From NCBI GenBank assembly GCA_030695785.1, contig JAUYPR010000063.1:1-6957 (forward strand): 6,957 nt of DNA, in the 5' to 3' direction. Position numbers and translations under genes: made by a program. The notes beneath the pieces are model-generated. The model had not been told where the DNA came from. It ran no database searches and saw only the letters and a list, made by a program, of their open reading frames with translations. The stretch is from a bacterium (GTDB lineage Bacteria; Patescibacteriota; Microgenomatia; JAUYPR01). Shown here in pieces: positions 1-5,484 of this stretch (within the stretch, counting starts at the first letter, position 1; each line of letters starts with the position of its first letter).

Positions 1-573
1 CGAAATGACCCGGCCATCATCTTTTTGGAGCCGCGGGCCATAGGTATTAAAAATACGGACGATCCGCGCGTCAATCTTGTACATCCGCACGTACACCATC
101 GTGATACTTTCGGCAAACCGTTTGCTCTCGTCGTAGCACGAACGAACACCATTTGGGTTCACATTTCCCCAATACGTCTCTTTTTGTGGATGCTCGAGCG
201 GATCGCCATACACTTCGGAGGTCGATGCCAAAAGAAACCGGATATTGTATTTTAAAGAAAGCTCCAAAAGATGCGCTGTCCCCACGCTATTCACCATCAA
301 TGTCTCGAGGGGGTACTGAATATAGCTTTTTGGCGAAGCGGGAGACGCAAGGTGATAGATCTGTTCGATGCCTCGGACAAGATCGTCCGGCCACGGTTCC
401 GATACGTCTTTCTCGATAAGCGTAAAGCGTGGATTGCCCTTATGCTGCTGGATGTTTTCTTTTGAACCAGTGATGAAGTTATCGACACAGACCACCTCAT
501 GCCCGTCGGCGAGAAGTCGGTCGACGACATGACTACCGATGAAGCCTGCCCCACCCGTCACGAGGATGTTCAT
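1..573 (-). CDS. UDP-glucuronate decarboxylase (UDP-xylose synthase), N-terminal part
   Basis: This is an extended short-chain dehydrogenase that would convert UDP-glucuronate to UDP-xylose with a tightly bound NAD, in the cytoplasm. The first 191 residues are visible; the C-terminal third or so lies beyond the left edge (family length is about 310). The Rossmann motif GGAGFIGSH is at residues 7-15. The catalytic region reads STSEVYGDP with Thr118, Ser119 and Glu120, and the YxxxK pair is Tyr147/Lys151 in SCYDESKR. The HPQKETYWGNVNP stretch (128-140) is diagnostic of UXS rather than of general epimerases. The ATG is fixed by a strong TAAGGAGG Shine-Dalgarno that overlaps the stop of ugd 9 bp upstream, so the two genes are translated from one mRNA. 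UDP-glucuronate comes from that neighbour. The Asn in NPNG, where most members have Ile, is a minor change. An alternative is a closely related UDP-apiose/xylose-type enzyme. Confidence 0.93.
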   Translation of the reverse strand, partial: MNILVTGGAGFIGSHVVDRLLADGHEVVCVDNFITGSKENIQQHKGNPRFTLIEKDVSEPWPDDLVRGIEQIYHLASPASPKSYIQYPLETLMVNSVGTAHLLELSLKYNIRFLLASTSEVYGDPLEHPQKETYWGNVNPNGVRSCYDESKRFAESITMVYVRMYKIDARIVRIFNTYGPRLQKDDGRVIS

Positions 574-576
574 GCC

Positions 577-585
577 CCCTCCTTA
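577..585 (-). promoter_or_regulatory. Shine-Dalgarno of the decarboxylase gene, overlapping the ugd stop codon
   Basis: Read on the minus strand, TAAGGAGGG lies 3 nt before the decarboxylase ATG, and its TAA is the ugd stop codon. It is the only strong anti-Shine-Dalgarno match before a start codon in the window. This fits reinitiation or coupling within an operon. Confidence 0.8.
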
Positions 586-1890
586 CCTCCCCATCCCGAC
601 ATACCGAAACCCAACCGCTTTCACCTTTTCTGGATCGAAAAGGTTGCGCACGTCCACCACATTGCGTTGCCGCATGACTTTTTCCGCCTGCGAAAAGTCC
701 AGCCGCACAAATTCATCCCACTCGGTGATAATCACCGCCACATCCGCATCCTTCAGGGCATCAACGGTATTTTCCGCATAGATGAATTTCTTTTCATCCA
801 ACGACGCCAACATTTTCTTTTTGGCATTCGGGACGGCAATAGGGTCATACGCACGGACAGAGGCACCGAGTTTCAGGAGTCGTTTGATCACTTCAATGGG
901 CTGGGATGCGCGTACATCATCGGTATTGGCTTTAAATGTCAAGCCCAAAACAGCAATTGTTTTCCCTTTTAACGGACCGACCATGATCTTGATTTTGTCA
1001 AGAATTCGATCAATCTGGCCGGCATTGATGTCCTCGACGGCATGCAAGAGATGGAAGTCAATGCCCGCTTTTTTTGCAATCGCGATGAGCGCTTTCACAT
1101 CTTTTGGAAAACAACTGCCCCCGTACCCTGGGCCGGGATACAAAAATGCGCGGCCGATGCGTTTGTCCATCCCAATTCCATCCATCACATCAGTCACATC
1201 CGCGCCAACTTTCTCGCAAATCTCGGCAATCGCATTCGCAAACGAAATTTTCATCGCCAAAAAAGAATTCGCGGTATATTTCAACATTTCCGCGCTTTCA
1301 ATGGTGGTCAAAACAAACGGCGCTTTCAGCGGTTTATGGAGTTTTATCAGCATCTCGCGGCTACGTTCCGCATCCGCACCAATGACCGTGCGGTCGGGGT
1401 GCATGGTATCCTTGACCGCCGACCCTTCACGCAGAAATTCTGGGACAGATGCCAAGTCAAATGTCGCATTGCTCTTCTTTCCTGCGGAAAGAATTTCTCC
1501 TACGATGCGGTTCGTTCCAACCGGCACCGTGCTCTTGGTCGCAACAACCGTGTAATTTTCAAGAAGCGGGGCAATGGTCGCGGCCGCTTCTTTGACTTGT
1601 GATAAGTCCGCAGAGCCATCAGCCAACGATGGCGTCCCGACCGCGATAAAGATAATATCCGCATTTGGCACTGCCTCAGCGTAGTCGGTCGTAAATTTCA
1701 AACGGCCGAGCTTCACGTTGCGGCTCACCAAATCAGCGAGGTCGGACTCATACATGGGAATAATGCCTTTTTTGAGGTTTTCGCACTTTTGTTTATCGCG
1801 GTTCACGGAAATGACATCATTACCCAAGTCGGCAAAAACCGCACTCGTCACCAACCCCACATACCCGACACCAATCGTAGCGATTTTCAT
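583..1890 (-). CDS. ugd: UDP-glucose 6-dehydrogenase
   Basis: A cytoplasmic NAD-dependent enzyme that oxidises UDP-glucose twice to UDP-glucuronate. From the ATG at 1890 the protein has 435 residues, normal for bacterial UGD. The N-terminal Rossmann motif GVGYVG is at 7-12, TKSTVPVGT at 118-126, VPEFLREG at 149-156 and EMLKYTANSF with Lys204 at about 201-210. The catalytic Cys260 sits in GGSCFPKD, and the C-terminal UDP-binding domain carries GLTFKANTDDVR at about 316-327. The three-domain layout is complete. The ATG gives the canonical MKIATIG start; an in-frame TTG at 1899 would add three residues and is less likely. Residue 30 is Asn (VNRD), where the family usually has the Asp that binds the NAD ribose. 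The gene heads the pair with the downstream decarboxylase. A TATAAT box lies 10 nt before the ATG, and there is no Shine-Dalgarno. Confidence 0.96.
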   Translation of the reverse strand: MKIATIGVGYVGLVTSAVFADLGNDVISVNRDKQKCENLKKGIIPMYESDLADLVSRNVKLGRLKFTTDYAEAVPNADIIFIAVGTPSLADGSADLSQVKEAAATIAPLLENYTVVATKSTVPVGTNRIVGEILSAGKKSNATFDLASVPEFLREGSAVKDTMHPDRTVIGADAERSREMLIKLHKPLKAPFVLTTIESAEMLKYTANSFLAMKISFANAIAEICEKVGADVTDVMDGIGMDKRIGRAFLYPGPGYGGSCFPKDVKALIAIAKKAGIDFHLLHAVEDINAGQIDRILDKIKIMVGPLKGKTIAVLGLTFKANTDDVRASQPIEVIKRLLKLGASVRAYDPIAVPNAKKKMLASLDEKKFIYAENTVDALKDADVAVIITEWDEFVRLDFSQAEKVMRQRNVVDVRNLFDPEKVKAVGFRYVGMGR

Positions 1891-1900
1891 AGACGACAAT

Positions 1901-1928
1901 ATTATAGCAGTTCGCTTTGTCCATCCAA
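1901..1928 (-). promoter_or_regulatory. Putative ugd promoter embedded in the end of the upstream nuclease gene
   Basis: On the minus strand a perfect TATAAT (1906-1901) is preceded after 16 nt by TTGGAT (1928-1923), a weak -35. The predicted start of transcription lies 3-5 nt before the ugd ATG, giving an almost leaderless mRNA. The TAA stop of the upstream nuclease gene lies inside the TATAAT. The call rests on sequence match only. Confidence 0.55.
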
Positions 1929-2783
1929 ACTCCCCGGCTCTAAACTTTTGAGCATGTAGATATCCCGCGGCCGGTCAAACTTTTCGTCAATTGAAACCAG
2001 CTCTGCCTCACCCTGCAAAATCGCCTCATATGGACGGCACGCGCTACATCCGTCGTGCGCACAGGTGAATTTCTCAAACGTGCGGCTAAGCTTCATTTTC
2101 AGTGCGACGGCCAAAACTTTCGCAGTCGCTGTTTCCAAATCAGGTAATTCTTTTTCCGTCAATTCGTCTTGAATATCCAAATACCAATAACTCGCTTTCG
2201 TCACCGGCCGTTTTTGACAATGCACGACCAATACATGGTAGATCGGGAGCTGAAGCGAATCCGCATCCTCTTTCATCTTCCCGGTTTTGAAGTCAATAAT
2301 ATGCACGCTTTTTGTCTCGGGCAAATACTCCAGCCAATCAATCTTTCCGCAGAGCACAATACCGTCTGCACCAGACAACATGAAATGCGGAATCTTTATC
2401 TTCCCTTTCGGCATGCGGATTTTAATCGCAAGATTTTTCATTGGCCCAGGGTGTTTCATGACACGACCCAACATATCCCGCCCCCGATTTTTGTATGCAT
2501 TTTCCTCCTCGTCACTCAAAAACCCGCCCCGCTTTCCCGCAACATCTTTCCATACTTCTTCAAATAATTGCGGCAGCGGTGTATTGAACCGTTCTTCAAC
2601 TTTCATTTCCGACACGCGATCCAATACTTCATGGACTGCTTGACCCAGCGCGAGCGCGGGCGTCATCAGTTGAATTTTATGTCCGGTTTTTGGATCACGG
2701 TAGAGGTTTTTGAGAAAATACGCGCGCGGGCAACGCAGAAAATCACTTATGGACGTGTACGAAACCCATATCTCTCCACTCAT
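1902..2783 (-). CDS. PD-(D/E)XK (RecB/Cas4/AddB-like) nuclease family protein, second gene of pair
   Basis: A 293-residue protein of the PD-(D/E)XK superfamily, RecB/AddB/Cas4 branch, likely an Mg-dependent DNA nuclease acting in DNA end processing or repair. The full motif set is visible: GQAVH with His51, GKIDW with Asp149, IIDFKTGK with Asp164 and Lys166, and QLPIY with Gln178 and Tyr182. Cys18 (FLRCPRAYF) together with Cys241, Cys246 and Cys249 near the C-terminus gives the 1+3 cysteine arrangement of AddB/Cas4 Fe-S clusters. No helicase motifs are present, so this is a stand-alone nuclease domain. The ATG overlaps the stop of the preceding nuclease gene as ATGA, indicating translational coupling. 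The stop codon lies inside the predicted ugd promoter. No cas1, cas2 or CRISPR repeats are in the window, so Cas4 proper is not supported. Confidence 0.85.
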   Translation of the reverse strand: MSGEIWVSYTSISDFLRCPRAYFLKNLYRDPKTGHKIQLMTPALALGQAVHEVLDRVSEMKVEERFNTPLPQLFEEVWKDVAGKRGGFLSDEEENAYKNRGRDMLGRVMKHPGPMKNLAIKIRMPKGKIKIPHFMLSGADGIVLCGKIDWLEYLPETKSVHIIDFKTGKMKEDADSLQLPIYHVLVVHCQKRPVTKASYWYLDIQDELTEKELPDLETATAKVLAVALKMKLSRTFEKFTCAHDGCSACRPYEAILQGEAELVSIDEKFDRPRDIYMLKSLEPGSLDGQSELL

Positions 2784-3442
2784 GTCCTGATCATATCATG
2801 GCTAAACTCATCTCCGACGTGTCTGTATCGGCACCATTTACAATCTTTGGACTCTGCGGGGGGAGAGCTGGAAAGAAGCGCATCAACTTCTTTTGCAAAT
2901 GTTAAAAATCCTTTTTCGTCAATTGGAATTTCCAGCCATTTTGGCGGGAAGGTTATCGTCACTTGACCATTGATAAACTTTGCTTGGTCTGGGTAAAAAA
3001 TCAAAAGCCCGAGCTTTGAAACCTTTATGCTTTCCCCTCTGGCGGGATGTTCTAAGGAGAATTTGTATGCGGCAAGCTGGGTTTTGTATTTTTCTATTTT
3101 TGCGATATGCGGCTGACTGATTTTTAGATCAATTAATATGTACTGTCCATCGTTCCCTTTTGCTAAAAGATCGTACTTTCCTTTTATAAATACATTGGTT
3201 GCGGGAATGTGAGCCGACTCCACCCACCCTTCCTGTTTTTCCACAACACCTCGGGGCAAAGCACTCGAAAGCGTGTGCAAATTCTGACCAATGAGAGGCG
3301 TTTGAATTCTTGTGTTTATCGCAGAAAATACCCCCGGCATCGGCCGGCTGGGCTGATACATTCCGTGTTTCACCTTGAGCCAATAGCACAGCTTGCACTC
3401 TTCGTAAAGATAGGCAAAGTCTGAAGGAGATAATTTGTACAT
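2780..3442 (-). CDS. PD-(D/E)XK (Cas4-like) nuclease family protein, first gene of pair
   Basis: A compact 220-residue protein with the same fold signatures as its neighbour but little overall similarity to it. Visible are GQNLH with His56, GKYD with Asp91, LIDLK with Asp105 and Lys107, and QLAAY with Gln122 and Tyr126. Cysteines are paired, Cys16-x2-Cys19 at the N-terminus and Cys201-x2-Cys204 at the C-terminus, a 2+2 arrangement that could ligate an Fe-S cluster. The N-terminal pair excludes the next internal Met (residue 28) as start. The ATG has no Shine-Dalgarno; an in-frame stop lies about 33 nt upstream. A TATAAT box lies about 30 nt upstream in the divergent region shared with the DUF433 gene. 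The 4-bp overlap with the next nuclease suggests the two proteins work together, perhaps as a heteromer. The exact role is unknown. Confidence 0.82.
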   Translation of the reverse strand: MYKLSPSDFAYLYEECKLCYWLKVKHGMYQPSRPMPGVFSAINTRIQTPLIGQNLHTLSSALPRGVVEKQEGWVESAHIPATNVFIKGKYDLLAKGNDGQYILIDLKISQPHIAKIEKYKTQLAAYKFSLEHPARGESIKVSKLGLLIFYPDQAKFINGQVTITFPPKWLEIPIDEKGFLTFAKEVDALLSSSPPAESKDCKWCRYRHVGDEFSHDMIRT

Positions 3443-3452
3443 GGTTATTGAC

Positions 3453-3481
3453 TTGACAACCTCGCGTTCGCATTATACGTT
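3453..3481 (+). promoter_or_regulatory. Putative promoter of the DUF433 gene
   Basis: A consensus TTGACA (3453-3458) is followed by TATACG (3474-3479, 15-nt spacer) or TACGTT (3476-3481, 17-nt spacer). Either would start transcription within about 10 nt of the ATG at 3492. The -10 overlaps the opposite-strand TATAAT of the nuclease pair. Confidence 0.55.
3472..3477 (-). promoter_or_regulatory. Putative -10 element of the nuclease gene pair
   Basis: A perfect TATAAT reads leftward and overlaps the -10 of the divergent DUF433 promoter. No good -35 is visible at 16-18 nt (CTGATT is the best). It would give a leader of roughly 20-25 nt before the ATG at 3442. Confidence 0.4.
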
Positions 3482-3491
3482 AACTCATAGC

Positions 3492-3710
3492 ATGAATCAG
3501 TCGATAAACCTCATCCAAAAAAATCCTAGGATATTAGGCGGGCAACCGATCATTAAAGGGACACGGATTCCCGTGGCTCGAGTATTGGCGCTCATAGGTA
3601 TGAATTATACTGTTCGGAAGATGAAAAGAGAACTTCCAGACCTTCAACATCTGACGAAACAAGATATTTCAAATATTCTCTCTCACTATCAAACCCAATT
3701 TGCGCAGTAA
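3492..3710 (+). CDS. DUF433 domain protein (VapB-type antitoxin-like)
   Basis: A 72-residue protein matching the DUF433 family, a small winged-helix-like DNA-binding domain usually annotated as an antitoxin. The signature NPRILGGQPIIKGTRIPV is at residues 10-27, and the PDLxxLTKQDISNIL helix typical of the family C-terminus is near 50-62. The reading frame stays open upstream to an earlier ATG at 3441, but that would translate through the TTGACA box, and the family begins close to the ATG at 3492, so that start is preferred. No Shine-Dalgarno is visible. The usual partner, a DUF5615 PIN-like toxin adjacent in the same direction, is absent: downstream there are only 118 bp holding repeat A before the convergent Fic gene. 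It may be an orphan, a remnant, or a free-standing regulator of the divergent nuclease pair. Confidence 0.8.
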   Translation: MNQSINLIQKNPRILGGQPIIKGTRIPVARVLALIGMNYTVRKMKRELPDLQHLTKQDISNILSHYQTQFAQ

Positions 3711-3741
3711 AAAACCAAAGCAGAAAAAATATAATGTCCTT

Positions 3742-3818
3742 AAAATCCCGAGGTGTCGCGTCTGACGCGACTACCAAGTCTGACTTGGTGCAAATACGTT
3801 TTTTCTCCCGGTGTGGCA
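3742..3818 (+). repeat. Palindromic repeat, copy A
   Basis: A ~77-bp element that recurs at 5280-5364 in the same orientation. Its left end AAAATCCCGAGGTGTCG (17 nt) and right part ACTTGGTGCAAATACGTTT (19 nt) are identical in both copies, followed by a similar CTCCC-G-GTGGCA tail. The centre holds two adjacent near-perfect palindromes sharing a GTCTGAC core: GTCGCGTCTGACGCGAC (3755-3771) and ACCAAGTCTGACTTGGT (3773-3789), each with 8-bp arms around one base. It lies between convergent DUF433 and Fic genes. It resembles REP/BIME-type or MITE-like elements; no transposase is in the window. Confidence 0.85.
3773..3804 (+). terminator. Possible terminator of the DUF433 gene within repeat A
   Basis: The ACCAAGTC/GACTTGGT hairpin is followed 8 nt later by a run of six T. 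The gap between stem and T-run is longer than in a classical intrinsic terminator. The palindromes sit between convergent genes, where they could also slow transcripts from the Fic side. Confidence 0.35.
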
Positions 3819-3828
3819 CACATGCACT

Positions 3829-4986
3829 TTACCCTCTAAATAGATCTACGTATTCGTGCAGAATAAAGATCCTATTCCTTGAAAACCCGGTCAACTCTTT
3901 TAAAATATTGTTCTCCGTCATCTGGTTTACCAGGGTATTCGCCGCACTCACAGAAATATTTAGGCGTTTAGCCGTATCTAATACGGTGGTTGCAGGTTCT
4001 GAAAATAACATAAGCAAAAGATTGTATCCCAATGTAGCCCTACGGCCAAATTCCATTATTTTCTGTTCATATCTGCCGCGCAGTGCAATGATTTTCTCAA
4101 AAGTATCCTTTCCTTTTTTCGCTGTCTCAGCGACAGCCGAAGCAAAGAAAATAATCCACTGATCCATATCACCTCTTGTACGCACAAAAGTTAACGAATC
4201 ATAGTATTCACTTTTATTCCTTTCAAAAAAGTCTGAAAGGTATAACGTAGGTTTTTGCAAAATCTCAAGCTCTATCAAATGCAAAGTAATAAGTAATCTG
4301 CCAATCCTACCATTCCCATCTAAAAAAGGATGTATCGTTTCAAATTGGTAATGGGAAATTGCCATCTTAATAAGATGTGGGATTTGTAATCCCTTGTTAT
4401 GCCAAAAATATTCCAGATCTTTAGTTAATTCAGGAAGGTCATCGTGATGCGGAGGAATAAAAGCCGCTGTTTGAATACTTGTACCCCCAATCCAGTTTTG
4501 GCTGGTTCTAATTTCTCCAGGTTGTTTATGTTCCCCCCGGACATCGGAAAGTAAAATTTTATGCGCTTCCTGAAGTAAACGCATGCATACCGGAAGCATC
4601 TTAAGTCGATCTATGGAATAATTCATAGCCCGAATATAATTTTGTACTTCTTTCCAGTCGTCTCTTTTTTCAGGAGCGATTTCTTCTTCAGGTAGAATGA
4701 CTTCATCCATTCCAGTACGCGTCCCTTCGATGCGGCTTGATTTTACTGCCTCATTGCGAACGTGCATTTGGATAAAAAAATCTACATCGGGGACTAATCG
4801 GGAATATGCGTTTAATTCACCTACCAACCTCATTGCTTCTTCCAACAAAACCGGTATTCTTTTATCCCGCCATTCATAAGAATAGTTTATAGGATTAGGA
4901 ATAAAACTTTGATATTCATAATCTTTATTATAGAAATGTTTTTTAAAAACACCTGCTTTGAATGTATGCTGGGATTGATTATTCAT
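3829..4986 (-). CDS. Fic family protein (putative protein AMPylase, class II self-inhibited)
   Basis: A 385-residue Fic protein that would transfer AMP from ATP to a target protein side chain in the cytoplasm. The Fic_N region covers about residues 30-95 and includes KSSRIEGT, whose SxxxEG (Ser83, Glu87) matches the class II inhibitory helix. The complete active-site loop [12 protein letters not shown] lies at 219-230 with catalytic His219. The flap region [12 protein letters not shown] lies around 157-168. A C-terminal winged-helix-like segment (about 318-375, with [19 protein letters not shown]) fits the usual Fic_N-Fic-wHTH architecture. An ATG at 5013 would add nine residues, but TATTAT/TATAAT boxes fall inside that extension, so the ATG at 4986 is preferred, with a near-leaderless mRNA. 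The gene is AT-rich compared with ugd and lies between direct repeats A and B. No separate antitoxin is needed for class II members. Confidence 0.93.
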   Translation of the reverse strand: MNNQSQHTFKAGVFKKHFYNKDYEYQSFIPNPINYSYEWRDKRIPVLLEEAMRLVGELNAYSRLVPDVDFFIQMHVRNEAVKSSRIEGTRTGMDEVILPEEEIAPEKRDDWKEVQNYIRAMNYSIDRLKMLPVCMRLLQEAHKILLSDVRGEHKQPGEIRTSQNWIGGTSIQTAAFIPPHHDDLPELTKDLEYFWHNKGLQIPHLIKMAISHYQFETIHPFLDGNGRIGRLLITLHLIELEILQKPTLYLSDFFERNKSEYYDSLTFVRTRGDMDQWIIFFASAVAETAKKGKDTFEKIIALRGRYEQKIMEFGRRATLGYNLLLMLFSEPATTVLDTAKRLNISVSAANTLVNQMTENNILKELTGFSRNRIFILHEYVDLFRG

Positions 4987-4992
4987 AATAGT

Positions 4993-5024
4993 ATTATAAT
5001 AACATATATCCATAAAACTTGCAA
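4993..5024 (-). promoter_or_regulatory. Putative Fic promoter
   Basis: Minus strand: TTGCAA (5024-5019), a 17-nt spacer, then TATTAT (5001-4996). An overlapping TATAAT (4998-4993) ends 6 nt before the ATG at 4986. Transcription would start at or just before that ATG. The -35 lies in one arm of a TTGCAAC inverted repeat. Confidence 0.5.
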
Positions 5025-5064
5025 CAGAGAATAGCTTATTCCTAGTTATTTACTTAAGTTGCAA
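5019..5064. repeat. TTGCAAC / GTTGCAA inverted repeat upstream of Fic
   Basis: TTGCAAC (5019-5025) and its exact reverse complement GTTGCAA (5058-5064) are separated by 32 bp. The inner arm overlaps the putative -35 of the Fic promoter. An operator function is inferred from position only. Confidence 0.35.
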
Positions 5065-5109
5065 TATGGAAATTTATCTTTTTAGTTTCCCTTTCACTCT
5101 TTTTAACTT

Positions 5110-5175
5110 TCAAAATAACCATTTCCTTTCTTTCGGCAAATCCTTTGACCGTGAGCTCAGGCCGAATCGGCCCAT
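5110..5175 (-). CDS. Possible 21-codon leaderless small ORF
   Basis: An ATG at 5175 lies 6 nt after a perfect TATAAT, the same spacing as in the Fic gene, and opens a 21-residue basic frame (start MGRFGLSSRSK, end KWLF) closed by TGA. There is no Shine-Dalgarno and no family resemblance is recognised. The start region contains the GGCCGATTCGGCC palindrome. It could be a tiny real peptide, the 5' remnant of a decayed gene, or chance downstream of a promoter that makes a noncoding RNA or an upstream leader for Fic. Confidence 0.2.
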   Translation of the reverse strand: MGRFGLSSRSKDLPKERKWLF

Positions 5176-5181
5176 GGACAA

Positions 5182-5210
5182 ATTATACGTCCGGCAAATG
5201 GCGGAGGCAA
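5182..5210 (-). promoter_or_regulatory. Orphan sigma70-like promoter pointing toward Fic
   Basis: TTGCCT (5210-5205), a 17-nt spacer, then a perfect TATAAT (5187-5182). It has optimal geometry, yet no recognised gene starts here. It could feed the 21-codon ORF or give Fic a second, longer transcript about 190 nt upstream of its start codon. Confidence 0.5.
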
Positions 5211-5279
5211 GCACTATTTACTACTTTTTGGAGGTAATGACCAGAGAAAGGTTTAAAAGGACAGAATCAAAAAGTCCCC

Positions 5280-5364
5280 AAAATCCCGAGGTGTCGAGTC
5301 AAACCAAGTCTGAAAGTCTGACTTCCTAACTTGGTGCAAATACGTTTCCACTCCCAGCGTGGCA
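5280..5364 (+). repeat. Palindromic repeat, copy B
   Basis: Second copy of the element at 3742-3818, same orientation, ~85 bp. The 17-nt left block (5280-5296) and 19-nt right block (5329-5347) are identical to copy A. The centre differs: the first palindrome is reduced to GTCGAGTC, and the second (ACCAAG...CTTGGT) is interrupted by about 16 nt that itself contains the palindrome AAGTCTGACTT (5314-5324). Confidence 0.85.
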
Positions 5365-5393
5365 AGCCTCCTTTCTCCAAAAACACCGCGGAC

Positions 5394-5412
5394 AGTTTCC
5401 TTGTCCCACCGA
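5394..5412 (+). repeat. 19-nt module shared with the BRO-tail repeat
   Basis: This segment matches 6135-6153 (AGTTTTCTTGTCCCGCCGA) at 17 of 19 positions in the same orientation. It overlaps the GGACA-N7-TGTCC hairpin at 5390-5406. It suggests fragments of one dispersed repeat family at both sites. Confidence 0.5.
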
Positions 5413-5449
5413 AGAACTAAGTCCACACCAGAGGTGGTTTGAATACTTA

Positions 5450-5478
5450 TTGACAAAACAGATTAAATTTGATAGGAT
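5450..5478 (+). promoter_or_regulatory. Plus-strand promoter of the structured RNA candidate
   Basis: Consensus TTGACA (5450-5455), a 17-nt spacer, and TAGGAT (5473-5478, four of six consensus bases). Transcription would start at about 5484-5486. No plus-strand protein gene follows, only a stem structure and a T-run. Confidence 0.6.
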
Positions 5479-5484
5479 ACTAAT

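Noticed and set aside
782..1555. 257-residue plus-strand open frame opposite ugd
   Set aside because: It lies wholly antisense to a complete, well-recognised ugd; its translation shows no family features and is a shadow of the GC-richer gene.
1902..3442. Cas4 of a CRISPR-Cas locus
   Set aside because: No CRISPR array, cas1 or cas2 is seen, and the two Cas4-like nucleases are better called general PD-(D/E)XK proteins.
3592..3819. 75-residue minus-strand frame across repeat A and the DUF433 gene
   Set aside because: Half is repeat and half is antisense to DUF433; it lacks start signals.
4987..5013. Nine-residue N-terminal extension of Fic
   Set aside because: The extension overlaps the best -10 boxes and reads as low-complexity sequence; the ATG at 4986 fits the promoter better, although it cannot be excluded.
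5066..5329. 87-residue plus-strand open frame upstream of repeat B
   Set aside because: No recognisable domain, no promoter or ribosome site in that direction, and its end is made of repeat B sequence.
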